From positions 1,216,501 through 1,280,500 of the forward strand of contig NZ_CP150919.1 in the NCBI RefSeq assembly GCF_039909015.1: DNA of 64,000 bases, read 5' to 3'. The notes beneath the pieces are model-generated. The model was given only the letters and a program-made list of their open reading frames with translations. It was not told the origin of the DNA and did not search any database. Below are positions 7,993 to 17,500 of the stretch, piece after piece (position 1 is the stretch's first letter; each line of letters begins with the position of its first letter). The position numbers and the translations under genes are program-made. This DNA comes from Pseudomonas grandcourensis. GTDB lineage: Bacteria > Pseudomonadota > Gammaproteobacteria > Pseudomonadales > Pseudomonadaceae.

Positions 7993-10515
7993 ATGTTCCC
8001 GATGACTCCCATCGCGACGGCGCTTGCCCTTTTTTTTTGCGCAACGGCCCTGGCTACAGCGGCGGAAAGTGGCCAAACACCTCGAAGTTTGTTAGCGCAG
8101 GCCAAAGGTTTGCCTAGCGAGTTTGAAGAGCATTTTTTTGATGTGCCATTAGCGGTGCGCGTGGAACTTGATCAACAGTTTCTGGGGGAGGCGATGGTGG
8201 TGTTAACCCGCGACGATCGAATCGCCCTAGTTGACTTCACTGATTTCAGCGACAGCATGATCAAAGCCAGCGAACGCGACACTTGGTCGAGTTATCTGAA
8301 ACAAGGTGTAGCACTGGGCGGCTGTCAGACTAAATGCCCCGAGCAATTGCTAGCCGTGCACTACAGCCTTGAAAACTCTCTGGTCTCGATTCTCACGCAA
8401 AACGCCGAGCGTGACGAGCAGGCGCAGCTTTACTATGCGTTGCCTGAAGGCGGCAGCACCGGGTTGATCGTACGCAACCAGTTGAATCTCAACGGTGGCC
8501 AGAATCAGGACCTGGGCGGACGCTATGGTCTTGAAGCCAGCAGCAGTCTGGGTAACTGGACCCAAGCGGTAAACATTCAGCTGTCCCGATTGGGTGGCCC
8601 GGATAACCAGCTCTTTCACTCGGTGAATGAGCTCTTCACACAGCGCGAACTGGAAGGTAATTTCCTGCGCCTGGGCCTTTTCACGCCCTCGTCCGAAGGG
8701 TTGACGCGACAACCGCGTACTTTTGGCACCAGCCCTGACACGGCATTCGGCGTCATGTACGGCAGCTCGGACAGCCTGGCGATCAACAACCCGAAACCGG
8801 CGGTCTATCCGATTTATGTCACCGCCAATCGCCAGGGTTCGGTGGAGATCTACCGCGACGGCTTGCTGATCAATACCCAGGCGATGCCCGCCGGGCTACA
8901 GACCCTCGATACCCGACCGCTACCGGGTGGGATCTATGAAGTGGAAGTGCGCCTGATCGAAGACGGTCAAATCACCTCCAGCTCTCAGGAACTGATCTAC
9001 AAACCCAGCAATTGGCGCAATCACGACGAGCGCTGGCGCTACAACCTGTTCGCCGGCCGTGAATCCAAAGTGCTAAGCAACTGGGACGAGCAGGACGACG
9101 GCGACATGACCGCCGGAGCGGCATTCAACTTTCTGCTGCATCCACGAGTCATCCTTGGTCTGAGCGGGCGACAAGTGCGGGACACTTTGCAGTATGGAAC
9201 CTCGCTCGATTGGGCGATCGTCAACAGTGCCAGTCTTTATGCCAGCGTCTACCAAACCGAGGATTACGGCACCGGACTTGATGTTCAGGGGCTCTATTCC
9301 TATGGCAGCGGCAGCATCGTCGCCAGCCACAACCGTAGTTGGCTCGACACGACCCGGCTCTACGACACGTTACCGGACGGTACGCGAGTGCGGCAGCGCA
9401 ATGTCTTTGTTGGTCAGACAAGTAACTCATCGCTGTCGGTGAATCATCGTCTGACCAGCAAAAGTTCGATCAATGCCCGAGTCTCCCACAGTGAAGGCAA
9501 CACCGAAGGCACAGGGGTGGATCTCGGATGGACCCAGCGTACCCGTCTGTTTGGCAGCGATGCCAACTGGCGGTTGTCGTTGTTCGACAGGCCGGGAAGT
9601 TTCAGTTCGGGTGATGACAGAAACCGCGGTATCGACTTGAGCGTCAACATTGCATTGGGCGGTCCGGGTGAGCAGATATCCGGCAGTATCGGTACCCGTA
9701 CGGACCGGGATGGCGGCCGGGACAACAACGCGTCGATCAGCTATCGCAAAGACCTTCAGGATCACCTGCTGCAAAGTGTCTCGGCCACGGCGATCACTGA
9801 TACCTACGGCGTCGGTTTGAATGCCATGGCAACGATGCAATCGGACCTGGTCAACGGCGACGGTTTTATTCAGCGCTCGTCCTTCAACAACGATCTCACC
9901 GGCGGTCTTAACCTGGACAGCACCGTGGCCGTCGGCGCGAGCAAGATGGTCATGACCAGCCAGTACCACCGAGATGGCGCCGGCATGATCATCGATGTGG
10001 AGTCGGATATCGATGGCATTGTCCTGCGTGCGGACGACTTGAGTGGCAGCAGCGCGGTGCTACGGCCGGGGCGTAACTTCGTACCCATCACGGCTTACAA
10101 AAGCAGCTCGGTGAGTTTCGATTTCGAAGGCAATCATGTGCCTGCGGCGAACATACAGCCACCCCGTTCCAGCTATCACCTGAACAAGGGCGGCGTGGAG
10201 TACCGCAAGATCACCGTCAGCAAAACCGTCACCGTGCTCGGACGCTTGGTCGACCCTCAGGGTAAGCCGCTCAAGGGCCATCACATCATCAACCACGCCA
10301 GTCGTGGCGTCAGCGAAATCGACGGCTTCTTCTCCATGGAAATGAACGCCGGTTCTCCCACCCTGGAAGTGCGCTCCGGCAACCGGTTGCTCTGCCAGTT
10401 CCGTCTAGATCCGGACAGCGCCCAGCGGGAAAACGATGTGCTGATGATTGGTGATTTGCGCTGTACGCCGGATACGTTGGCGGATGCCACTGGCAATGCC
10501 GAGACGGCCGGTTAA
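7993..10515 (+). CDS. CS1-type fimbrial outer membrane usher (CooC/TcfC family)
   Basis: 840 residues with a signal peptide (PIATALALFFCATALATA). The N-terminal domain (about 25-165) has the paired Cys of usher N-domains (GGCQTKC). The central part (about 165-690) is a long run of alternating beta strands forming the pore, with the TcfC E-set-like stretch around YPIYVTANRQGSVEIYRDGL at 274-293. The C-terminal region includes LGRLVDPQGKPLKGHHI, a carboxypeptidase-regulatory-like fold typical of CooC C-termini. It secretes and assembles pilins delivered by the chaperone. The ribosome site is weak; the alternative ATG 9 nt downstream is possible. The tip gene starts 29 nt after its stop. Confidence 0.85.
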   Translation: MFPMTPIATALALFFCATALATAAESGQTPRSLLAQAKGLPSEFEEHFFDVPLAVRVELDQQFLGEAMVVLTRDDRIALVDFTDFSDSMIKASERDTWSSYLKQGVALGGCQTKCPEQLLAVHYSLENSLVSILTQNAERDEQAQLYYALPEGGSTGLIVRNQLNLNGGQNQDLGGRYGLEASSSLGNWTQAVNIQLSRLGGPDNQLFHSVNELFTQRELEGNFLRLGLFTPSSEGLTRQPRTFGTSPDTAFGVMYGSSDSLAINNPKPAVYPIYVTANRQGSVEIYRDGLLINTQAMPAGLQTLDTRPLPGGIYEVEVRLIEDGQITSSSQELIYKPSNWRNHDERWRYNLFAGRESKVLSNWDEQDDGDMTAGAAFNFLLHPRVILGLSGRQVRDTLQYGTSLDWAIVNSASLYASVYQTEDYGTGLDVQGLYSYGSGSIVASHNRSWLDTTRLYDTLPDGTRVRQRNVFVGQTSNSSLSVNHRLTSKSSINARVSHSEGNTEGTGVDLGWTQRTRLFGSDANWRLSLFDRPGSFSSGDDRNRGIDLSVNIALGGPGEQISGSIGTRTDRDGGRDNNASISYRKDLQDHLLQSVSATAITDTYGVGLNAMATMQSDLVNGDGFIQRSSFNNDLTGGLNLDSTVAVGASKMVMTSQYHRDGAGMIIDVESDIDGIVLRADDLSGSSAVLRPGRNFVPITAYKSSSVSFDFEGNHVPAANIQPPRSSYHLNKGGVEYRKITVSKTVTVLGRLVDPQGKPLKGHHIINHASRGVSEIDGFFSMEMNAGSPTLEVRSGNRLLCQFRLDPDSAQRENDVLMIGDLRCTPDTLADATGNAETAG

Positions 10516-10544
10516 GTAGCCGTCGAGGCTCTGGAGGAAGTTTA

Positions 10545-11825
10545 GTGTCTATCAATATGAATGCGGTGCGCGCCATAAAAAAAGCGATGAGTTATTGTTT
10601 TTTGTTCTTGGCTCTCAGTACGGCTCCATTGTTCGCAGTCGCGGCGTCGATGGATATTCAGGCCAAGTTCAGTCCTGATCCGGCTAATCCGTTGGTCAAT
10701 AAATTTATCAATACGACGCCGTCTACCGGTTATTGCTTTGATTTTTATACTAGCTGTGAATTTTTAAGAATATTCAGTTTAAGAACACCAATTACGTTTA
10801 GCTCGAGTAATCCTATTCCCGGGCGACATAGTGATCCACGGCAGGGAGCGATGTTCAAGGTCCCAGCCGAATGGAGAACTTTCACTGTCAGCAAAGTAGG
10901 AGGAGAGGGAGCGACAAGCAGTGAGGCAGTAGAAGTTAAAGTACGTATTGCCGGTATAGGCACCCGGTATAGACTTAGTGCTTCGGCGTCTGATTTGGTC
11001 GGGCGTCTGGATGGTGAACACCACATTTTATGGTCAGGGCTGAACTGGCGCACTCCTTCTGCTCCGTCTGTAGGCACCTCGGTGAGTGGGCATATTCCTA
11101 CTGAGTTCAATGTGTTTTGGCTTACACCGGTAGGAGGTACATGTACTAAAACGGCAGCTTATACAATTCCTGCTTTTGAATACTTACGTTTTGATTTTGG
11201 TTATGTGCTTGAAACGCCCGAGCCTCTAAAAATGAGTCAGGGGATCTACACTGGCAGTATCACTTATCAGATAGGGCCTCATGGTGACTTTGATATGGGT
11301 GACAACATGTTACCCAGTGAAAGCAATCTGACGCTTAACTTTACCTTGGAAGTTCAGCACACTCTAAAAGTTGAAATTCCACCCGGTGGTAATCACATCG
11401 AACTGGAGCCTCAGGGTGGTTGGCAAGCCTGGCTCAATCAAGGGCGCAAACCGGTTCGGTTGTTCCGGGACCAGACCTTTAATATTTCGGCGTCATCACG
11501 ATTCAAAATGTTACTCGAATGCCAATACCTGGCGGGTAATGCCTGCGGGTTACGCGACACTGAATCCGCGCATCTGGTGCCGCTCAATACCAGTGTGAGC
11601 CTGCCGTATGGCCTGGCCGATGCGGCGGGGCAAACAGTCAATCGTCGCCCATTGCGTCTGGATGGCGGGGGTACGGAGCTTTTTCAACCCGGTTTTTATC
11701 TCGATCGCAAACCGGGGACCCTGCACTTTGAAATTGCCCGCGAACAGGTCGAGTCGATGCTGAGTGAGGGCGTCAGAAAAACATACTCGGGTGATGTCAC
11801 GGTGATCTGGGATTCGGAAGTTTAA
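10545..11825 (+). CDS. CS1-type fimbrial tip adhesin 1 (CooD/CfaE-like)
   Basis: 426 residues. The GTG start is chosen because GGAGGA lies 6 nt upstream. A signal peptide ends near FAVAA. The N-terminal two-thirds (about 35-245) should be the receptor-binding domain; it holds Cys pairs (YCFDFYTSCEF; one more Cys near residue 202). The C-terminal third (about 250-426) is a pilin-like domain ending in TYSGDVTVIWDSEV. The C-terminal part is nearly the same as in the second tip protein (13246-14499), including 32 identical residues starting GGWQAWLNQG, while the N-terminal part is much more diverged and more AT-rich in DNA. The family caps the fimbria and binds the host receptor. Confidence 0.75.
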   Translation: MSINMNAVRAIKKAMSYCFLFLALSTAPLFAVAASMDIQAKFSPDPANPLVNKFINTTPSTGYCFDFYTSCEFLRIFSLRTPITFSSSNPIPGRHSDPRQGAMFKVPAEWRTFTVSKVGGEGATSSEAVEVKVRIAGIGTRYRLSASASDLVGRLDGEHHILWSGLNWRTPSAPSVGTSVSGHIPTEFNVFWLTPVGGTCTKTAAYTIPAFEYLRFDFGYVLETPEPLKMSQGIYTGSITYQIGPHGDFDMGDNMLPSESNLTLNFTLEVQHTLKVEIPPGGNHIELEPQGGWQAWLNQGRKPVRLFRDQTFNISASSRFKMLLECQYLAGNACGLRDTESAHLVPLNTSVSLPYGLADAAGQTVNRRPLRLDGGGTELFQPGFYLDRKPGTLHFEIAREQVESMLSEGVRKTYSGDVTVIWDSEV

Positions 11826-11878
11826 ACCCATGTCGGTGGATCCGATTCGAGGGTTTTATTTTATTGAGGTGGTATGTC

Positions 11879-12619
11879 ATGAAACGTCTGTTGGCACTCT
11901 TTGGTTTTTCTGTGTTTTCCCATGCAGCCCTGGCTGGGCCGCAAATTAATGTCGGAGTTGTTTACGACTATCTGGATGGCGATAAAAGTACTTACTTGAA
12001 ACGTGTTTTCAACGGTGGTGACAGCACCGCTTTCGTCAAGATCAACATCCTCGAGATTATCTATGACGTCGATGGCAAGTCCCGGGAAATTCCACTGGAG
12101 AACCAGGCAGATGGCACTTCCCGCAATGGCTTGATGGCCAGCCCCGCACGCTTGATCGTGCCGGCCAACGGCATGCAGGGTTCGCGGTTGTTGTACATGG
12201 GGGAGCGTGAAAAAGAACGTTACTTCCGTGTGCGCTACGTGCCTGTGGTGCCGGAGAAGGAAGATGAGTTTGCTGTGTCCGTCGAAGAGCGTGAAGACTA
12301 CAAAAAGAGCCTGTCAGCGGGTGTCAACGTACTGGCCGGGTACGGCACTGTATTTTTCGTGCGTCCAAAAGATACTCGTTACGACAGTGTGATCGAGAAC
12401 GACGTCAGCCAGTACCGAATCCGTAATAACGGCAACACCGTGGTGGTGATCGATGAGTTCAAGGACTGTTCAGTCAAGAATGAACAGGAATGTCAGCCCG
12501 TTACCAAGCACCACATTCTGGCCGGTCGAACGTTCACGTTCGATAAACAGGCAGGCCGGGAATACCGTTTCACCATGGTTGAAGGATCCAAAACCACGAA
12601 GCTGGACGTAAAGGGATAA
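11879..12619 (+). CDS. CS1-type periplasmic pilus chaperone (CooB/CfaA-like)
   Basis: 246 residues from the ATG at 11879, which has GAGGTGG about 7 nt upstream; a TTG 15 nt earlier is less likely. Signal peptide LLALFGFSVFSHAALA. The mature protein has the two Ig-like domains of alternate chaperones: domain 1 (about 20-130) with RVFNGGDSTAFVKINILEI, ASPARLIVPANGMQGSRLLY and RYFRVRYVPVVPE; domain 2 (about 140-246) with YRIRNNGNTVVVIDEFKDCS and TKHHILAGRTF. Such chaperones hold pilins by donating a strand until the usher takes them. It sits after the first tip gene instead of first as in coo/cfa operons. Confidence 0.82.
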   Translation: MKRLLALFGFSVFSHAALAGPQINVGVVYDYLDGDKSTYLKRVFNGGDSTAFVKINILEIIYDVDGKSREIPLENQADGTSRNGLMASPARLIVPANGMQGSRLLYMGEREKERYFRVRYVPVVPEKEDEFAVSVEEREDYKKSLSAGVNVLAGYGTVFFVRPKDTRYDSVIENDVSQYRIRNNGNTVVVIDEFKDCSVKNEQECQPVTKHHILAGRTFTFDKQAGREYRFTMVEGSKTTKLDVKG

Positions 12620-12646
12620 CGCTGAGCGTTGGACGAAAGTTGTGTC

Positions 12647-12666
12647 AAGGCTTTCAGCCTTTTTAA
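12647..12666 (+). terminator. Short hairpin with T tract between chaperone and second pilin
   Basis: AAGGCT (12647-12652) and AGCCTT (12656-12661) flank a TTC loop, followed by TTTAATT. A 6-bp stem is weak for a terminator, so partial termination or mRNA processing is more likely than a full stop. It divides the locus into a four-gene and a two-gene part. Confidence 0.45.
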
Positions 12667-12695
12667 TTGCGTGCAGTACCAACAGGTGATGACAC

Positions 12696-13184
12696 ATGTT
12701 TAAGGAATTGATGACCATCATTTCGATGATGTTGCTGTCGTTGGCCAGCGCTTGTGCGTATGCCCTAGTTGAACGAGAAACCTTTGAAGTCTCAGTCACC
12801 GTCCCGACCGCGGAATTCTATGTGTTGCCGGTTGATCCGGACTGGATTGGACGGGAACAGAAACTGACCTGGGATTTGACTGCGCAGGCACTAAGCCCGC
12901 TGCGTAAACAATTCGACGTTAAAAACAGCAATGGCGAGATCACTGCACGATTAAGTGAAGAACCTTATTTGAGCAATGGCAGAGACGTGGACAACATTGC
13001 ATTGGATGTTCAGTTCAATCGGGTAAAGCTCACGGTACATGATGCACCCGTCATTTCGGAAGTTGACGGAAAAACCGGTAAACGCGTGGAGTTGGTGATT
13101 GCGGCAGTCAAGCCGGATGACGGTTACAAGCCCGGTGAGTATTACGGCAGCGTGCACATGATCTTTGAGGCGAGTGCTCCTTGA
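12696..13184 (+). CDS. Second CS1-type fimbrial subunit
   Basis: 162 residues with a signal peptide (TIISMMLLSLASACAYA). The mature part follows the same plan as the first pilin: ETFEVSVTVPTAEFYVLPVD, then ALSPLRKQFDVKNSNGEI, then VELVIAAVKPDDGYKPGEYY. Shared landmarks are the P-VdP block, LSPLR, the K/T-NG turn and LVIAA-KP. Overall it is clearly diverged from the first pilin, so it is not a recent copy; it could be a minor pilin or the shaft of an alternative fimbria. AGGTGA lies about 6 nt before the ATG. It is paired with the second tip gene. Confidence 0.8.
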   Translation: MFKELMTIISMMLLSLASACAYALVERETFEVSVTVPTAEFYVLPVDPDWIGREQKLTWDLTAQALSPLRKQFDVKNSNGEITARLSEEPYLSNGRDVDNIALDVQFNRVKLTVHDAPVISEVDGKTGKRVELVIAAVKPDDGYKPGEYYGSVHMIFEASAP

Positions 13185-13245
13185 TCCTGTTTTAGAAACA
13201 AATGACGAATGTTTTCGTCACGTTTAAATTTCAGGCTGGTTAACA

Positions 13246-14499
13246 ATGAAACTCTCTTTTTCGCTAAAAGTAATGACCGTGCTTTCGTTGGCGGGAGGTT
13301 TATCAACAGGGTTGTATGCTCCGTCCGCCAATGCGGTAGTTCAGGAGATTCGGGCGGAGTTTGTGCCTGATCCGACAAATCCGATGCTCAACAAATTCAA
13401 GAACACAACACCGGAAACCGGGGTTTGCCCCCAATGGATTGCGGCTGTATGCAAGAGGATGGGAATCTTCAGCCTGCAGGTACCCGGTCTACGATTCAAT
13501 TCCTCAAAGCCTATTCTTGCCAATCATGCCGATCCCAGACAGGGCGCGATCTTCAGTGTGCCATCCAGTTGGCGGAGTCTGGAGGTCGTTCACTCCCGTA
13601 CAGGCGAACGGGAGACGGTTCAGATGAGAGTCGCGGGAATTGGCGGCACCTGGAGTATGGCCAGACCCCCAGGGGTCAGTGCCTGGTCGCATGGGGGGTA
13701 TTGGTTTAATCAATGGCGCTATGCGCCGGCTCCCTGTAGCGGTGTTGCCGTGGGGGTTGCCGGTGTCGCTTTTTCGCCCTTTTTCTGGCTGGTTCCCGAA
13801 GGTGCGGGCGCTTGTGGCAGGGTACCCTCTGTCGACATTCCCTGGTTCAACTTCTCTTCGGTTTCGTACGTCTATGAACTCCGGACCCCAAACCCCCTGG
13901 GAATGTCTTCAGGTGAATACAAAGGTTCACTGACCTACACCACAGGTCCGGGAATGGACTTCGACATGGGCGACGTACTGATCCCCAACGACAACGCCAT
14001 TACACTCAATTTCACCCTGGATGTCATGCATGCGCTAAAAGTCGACGTCCCGCCGGGAGGTAATCGCATTGAGTTGGTGCCTCAGGGCGGTTGGCAAGCC
14101 TGGTTGAATCAGGGACGCAAGCCGGTGCGGTTGTTCCGGGACCAGACATTCAATATCTCGGCTTCATCACGGTTCAAGATGCAGCTCGAGTGCCAGTTCA
14201 TCGCCGGAAACACCTGCGGTTTGCGCGACACGGGCTCTGCCGATCTTGTGCCCTTGAATACCAGCGTGACACTGCCATACGGCTTGACCGATGGAGCGGG
14301 ACAACCCGTTGATCGTCGCCCCCTGCGACTTGATGGTAGTGGTACCGAGTTGTTTCAACCTGGTTTATACGTCGATCGAAAGCCGGGAGTCCTACACTTT
14401 GAAGTGGCACGGGAGCACGTCGAACAGATGTTGCAAAAGGACGGTGCCAAAACCTATACGGGAAATGTCACAGTGATCTGGGACTCGGAAGTGATTTGA
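13246..14499 (+). CDS. CS1-type fimbrial tip adhesin 2 (CooD/CfaE-like)
   Basis: 417 residues, signal peptide ending near PSANA. Same architecture as tip protein 1: N-terminal binding domain (about 32-235) and C-terminal pilin-like domain (about 240-417) ending TYTGNVTVIWDSEV. Shared N-terminal landmarks are PDP-NP-LNKF-NTTP-TG-C and ADPRQGA-F-VP--WR; the middle (about 125-210) is different in length and sequence. No chaperone or usher follows, so it must use those encoded upstream. A stable hairpin follows the stop at 14506-14542. Confidence 0.75.
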   Translation: MKLSFSLKVMTVLSLAGGLSTGLYAPSANAVVQEIRAEFVPDPTNPMLNKFKNTTPETGVCPQWIAAVCKRMGIFSLQVPGLRFNSSKPILANHADPRQGAIFSVPSSWRSLEVVHSRTGERETVQMRVAGIGGTWSMARPPGVSAWSHGGYWFNQWRYAPAPCSGVAVGVAGVAFSPFFWLVPEGAGACGRVPSVDIPWFNFSSVSYVYELRTPNPLGMSSGEYKGSLTYTTGPGMDFDMGDVLIPNDNAITLNFTLDVMHALKVDVPPGGNRIELVPQGGWQAWLNQGRKPVRLFRDQTFNISASSRFKMQLECQFIAGNTCGLRDTGSADLVPLNTSVTLPYGLTDGAGQPVDRRPLRLDGSGTELFQPGLYVDRKPGVLHFEVAREHVEQMLQKDGAKTYTGNVTVIWDSEVI

Positions 14500-14505
14500 T
14501 CGCGC

Positions 14506-14542
14506 GCCCCTGAAGGCTTATTTTATGAGTTCTTCAGGGGCG
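14506..14542. terminator. Hairpin closing the fimbrial locus
   Basis: CGCCCCTGAAG (14506-14516) pairs with CTTCAGGGGCG (14532-14542) around a 15-nt loop. There is no clear T run on either side, so it may be a convergent barrier between the fimbrial genes and the toxin gene on the opposite strand. Confidence 0.55.
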
Positions 14543-14560
14543 GTATCAGTTATTGATCGT

Positions 14561-17500
14561 TTAAATGTTGGCTCTTGTCATGGCTTCTCGAGTCAAACGT
14601 CTTGCTAGTTCTTTTTCTTCGTCTCCCAAGTTGATGAGCAGCCGATTATAGATGTCCTCACTTATTGGAATTCCGGAAAACACTACATCTTCCTGAATCG
14701 AAAAATCGTTCATGAGTTCTATTAGTTTGTTTCGCAAGCCCATGCGTTGGATTTTCGTCAATTGCGTCGAATAGACCCACTCAAGCTGGGTGCTTAGTAA
14801 CGTATCGATCCGCTCTGATTTACTCAGATAGAGCTGTTTGTTTTCTTCGAACTGCGAGGGGTATGTTTCACGAAGAAAGCGCTCCCAGAAGTCCAGCTCA
14901 AGCATTCTGTTAACCAGGCCGTCATCCTTTTCCATGGATAGCACCGTGTCGTACGCGTTATCGATCATGTCATCGGTGACGCCGGACACCGGCCGGTAAA
15001 GCATGGATTCGGATTGCCAAGGCAGGCCCAAACGTTCAGCCAAGCCCGTCTGATAAGCCAGGTAGACTTCCACTTCGTCAGGGTTGCCTTCACGGCTACT
15101 CAAATCGGCCCGGGCGATATCGTTTACCAGTTCCAGTCGCGCGGAACCTTTGGCTAGCATCACTAATTTATTTTCAAGTATCTCTGGATCAGTAGAGTAG
15201 GCGTGCGCCTCAAAGGCGAGTACCTCAATCCCCATATTGTTGAATAACTGCGCACCTGCATCAGCACATCTCACTGGATCCTTTGCCATTGTGAATAGCT
15301 TTTCCCTAAGCTGGGTGTCGATGTAGACGGCATCAAGCATGCGCCACAGGCGATCCAGTAGCTGTGTCCGAGATTCGCCTCCAGCACGATAATCAGCAAA
15401 ACCCTCTGCCCCGTTAACGAAAGACAAAAAAGGTCCTGAGTCGGGCTCGTGTTTCAGCTCCTCCCAATGTTGGATGCGTTCAGGTCTCACGTCGGGAGCA
15501 CCGGTCCATATCGATATGGTCGGCGGCATATCGATAACAGGCGATGCACCTATCTCATTGGGAAGACCTAACCACTGACGTATCTGATTAAACCTGAGGC
15601 GGTCTGAAACCGATAAGTTCTCGATATCGAGACGTGTTTGACCTACCACCCATGCATTTGGCGATTGATGAATCACTTCTGGTATTAGATTGATAGGATT
15701 GCCACGCATGTCCAAAACAAACTCCTGAGGTCTGCGTCTGGTAAACGTGCCAGTGGGCCAAGCAGTAATACCGGTGTTCCTCAAACCGACAGTGTTCAGC
15801 CGGGGCATGCGCCCAATATCCGGCAGCAGGGTTAGTGGATTGTCATCCAGTTCCAGAGTTTCCAGATAAGTCAGATTCCTCAGTTTCTCGACAGCGGGAG
15901 GGTCCAAGGTAATAGCGTTTGAACTCATTCGCAGACATTCCAGGCGATGCATGGCACCGATGCTATCTGGCAGGCGAGTCAGTTCGCAGTGGTTGGCATT
16001 GAGCTCCCGCAGGTTTGGAAAGTCCTTCAGCACCCCGTATAACTCGCTGGAAAACCTTGTGTTATCGAGTTTAAGCACGGTGACTTTGTCGAGATACTTT
16101 TTTAATTTTGGACGTTTTGACCACCAGGTTTCCAGATCCAGTGGTATTAACTCTCTAGAGAGATCGAGAGAGTAGGAGTACGGATCGGTGCGGGTACCGA
16201 GCACGGTATTTTTCCGCTCGTAACAGTCGATGAGCCGTTCGACTATGTGCCTTCCACCACCGCCAAGGAACCCGCGGTTGTCCGAAACCGAACTGTAAGG
16301 TTGCTGGCGCTCCCAGTGATTGAGTATTTCCCGCAACTCTGCGAGATCCTTTTCTTGCTCGTCCATCGCCCTGAGCGGCTCACCTCTGGTGTTCAAGGCC
16401 TGAGCAAATACCTCAACCTCGGCTTCACTGAAGTGCGGATGAAGATCCTGAATTCGTTCGTGCAGTGTTTTTCCTTCCTTACTGAGGCTACCACCACGAA
16501 CCAACAGCATCGTTTCATGCTCGACAACCGGTCGGATGGGGGGCGTGGCGAGAACAGTTCTGCGTTCGCTAGGCGGCGCTGACTTGGCAATGACCCACTG
16601 CCTGAAAAACCTGGCATCGCCCGGTTTGTACCCCAACGCTTTTTTACCTTCGTTCCCCATGGCATGCAGCAGTGCTTCAAAAAAGACATCAGCATTGTGG
16701 ATAGGCTGATTCGAGGCATCGCGCACCTGATACTTCCCCGAATTGTCTCGAATCAGTACCCGAACCTGCGTTGCGTCCTCGGGCCCGGCACTGCAACGAA
16801 GTTCGCCATCGAGTGTTCCCTGACGGATTTCTATGCGCAGGTCGCCAAACATATCTGTATTGAATCGCAACGCTCCCAATGCCAAGCGTTCGGTGTCGAT
16901 ATTGCTCAGTGCGTCGAGGTACAGACCTTGGGCTGCACGGACCGATTGCACTTCGAACTGGAGCTCTCGTGCCTGGGTTTTGAGACGCAAGGGGAGTCGA
17001 AGCTTTCGCTCAATATGTTGAAGCTCCGAGGGGGTTGCGCCCGCCATGATGTTTTCCACAATTCGGGCAGGCAGATCGGGGAAGTCGCTGAACAGTAGGG
17101 TGATCTCGGGAGATAACACGGCAGGTGGATTCACCGGTGCCCCCAGGCGCTGCAGGGTATCGGTCAGCAAAGGCGGCGGCGGGGCGTGCTCGATGTGCAT
17201 CTTGCGCAGTTCGGCCTCTTCAGTACCGCTGATCTGACGGATCTGCTCCAGTTGTGTGTCGCTGAAGGCATCGGTCGTATGGCCCAGGCGACGCATCAGG
17301 GTCGTGCCTTCCCACTCGCGCGGGTTCTCCGTTTCGCAGATCCAGGCACCCTGGCCGTTGTGTCGCAGGGTCGGCGCATAGGCATCGAATCGCTGCGGAT
17401 GGCGAATGCGCTGTTGCCCGGAAACGGGGTCGTCCAGCACTTCGAAGTGTTGATTGTTCAGGCGCAAAATTCGCCGGCCGCGATGCTGGTGAAAACCCTG

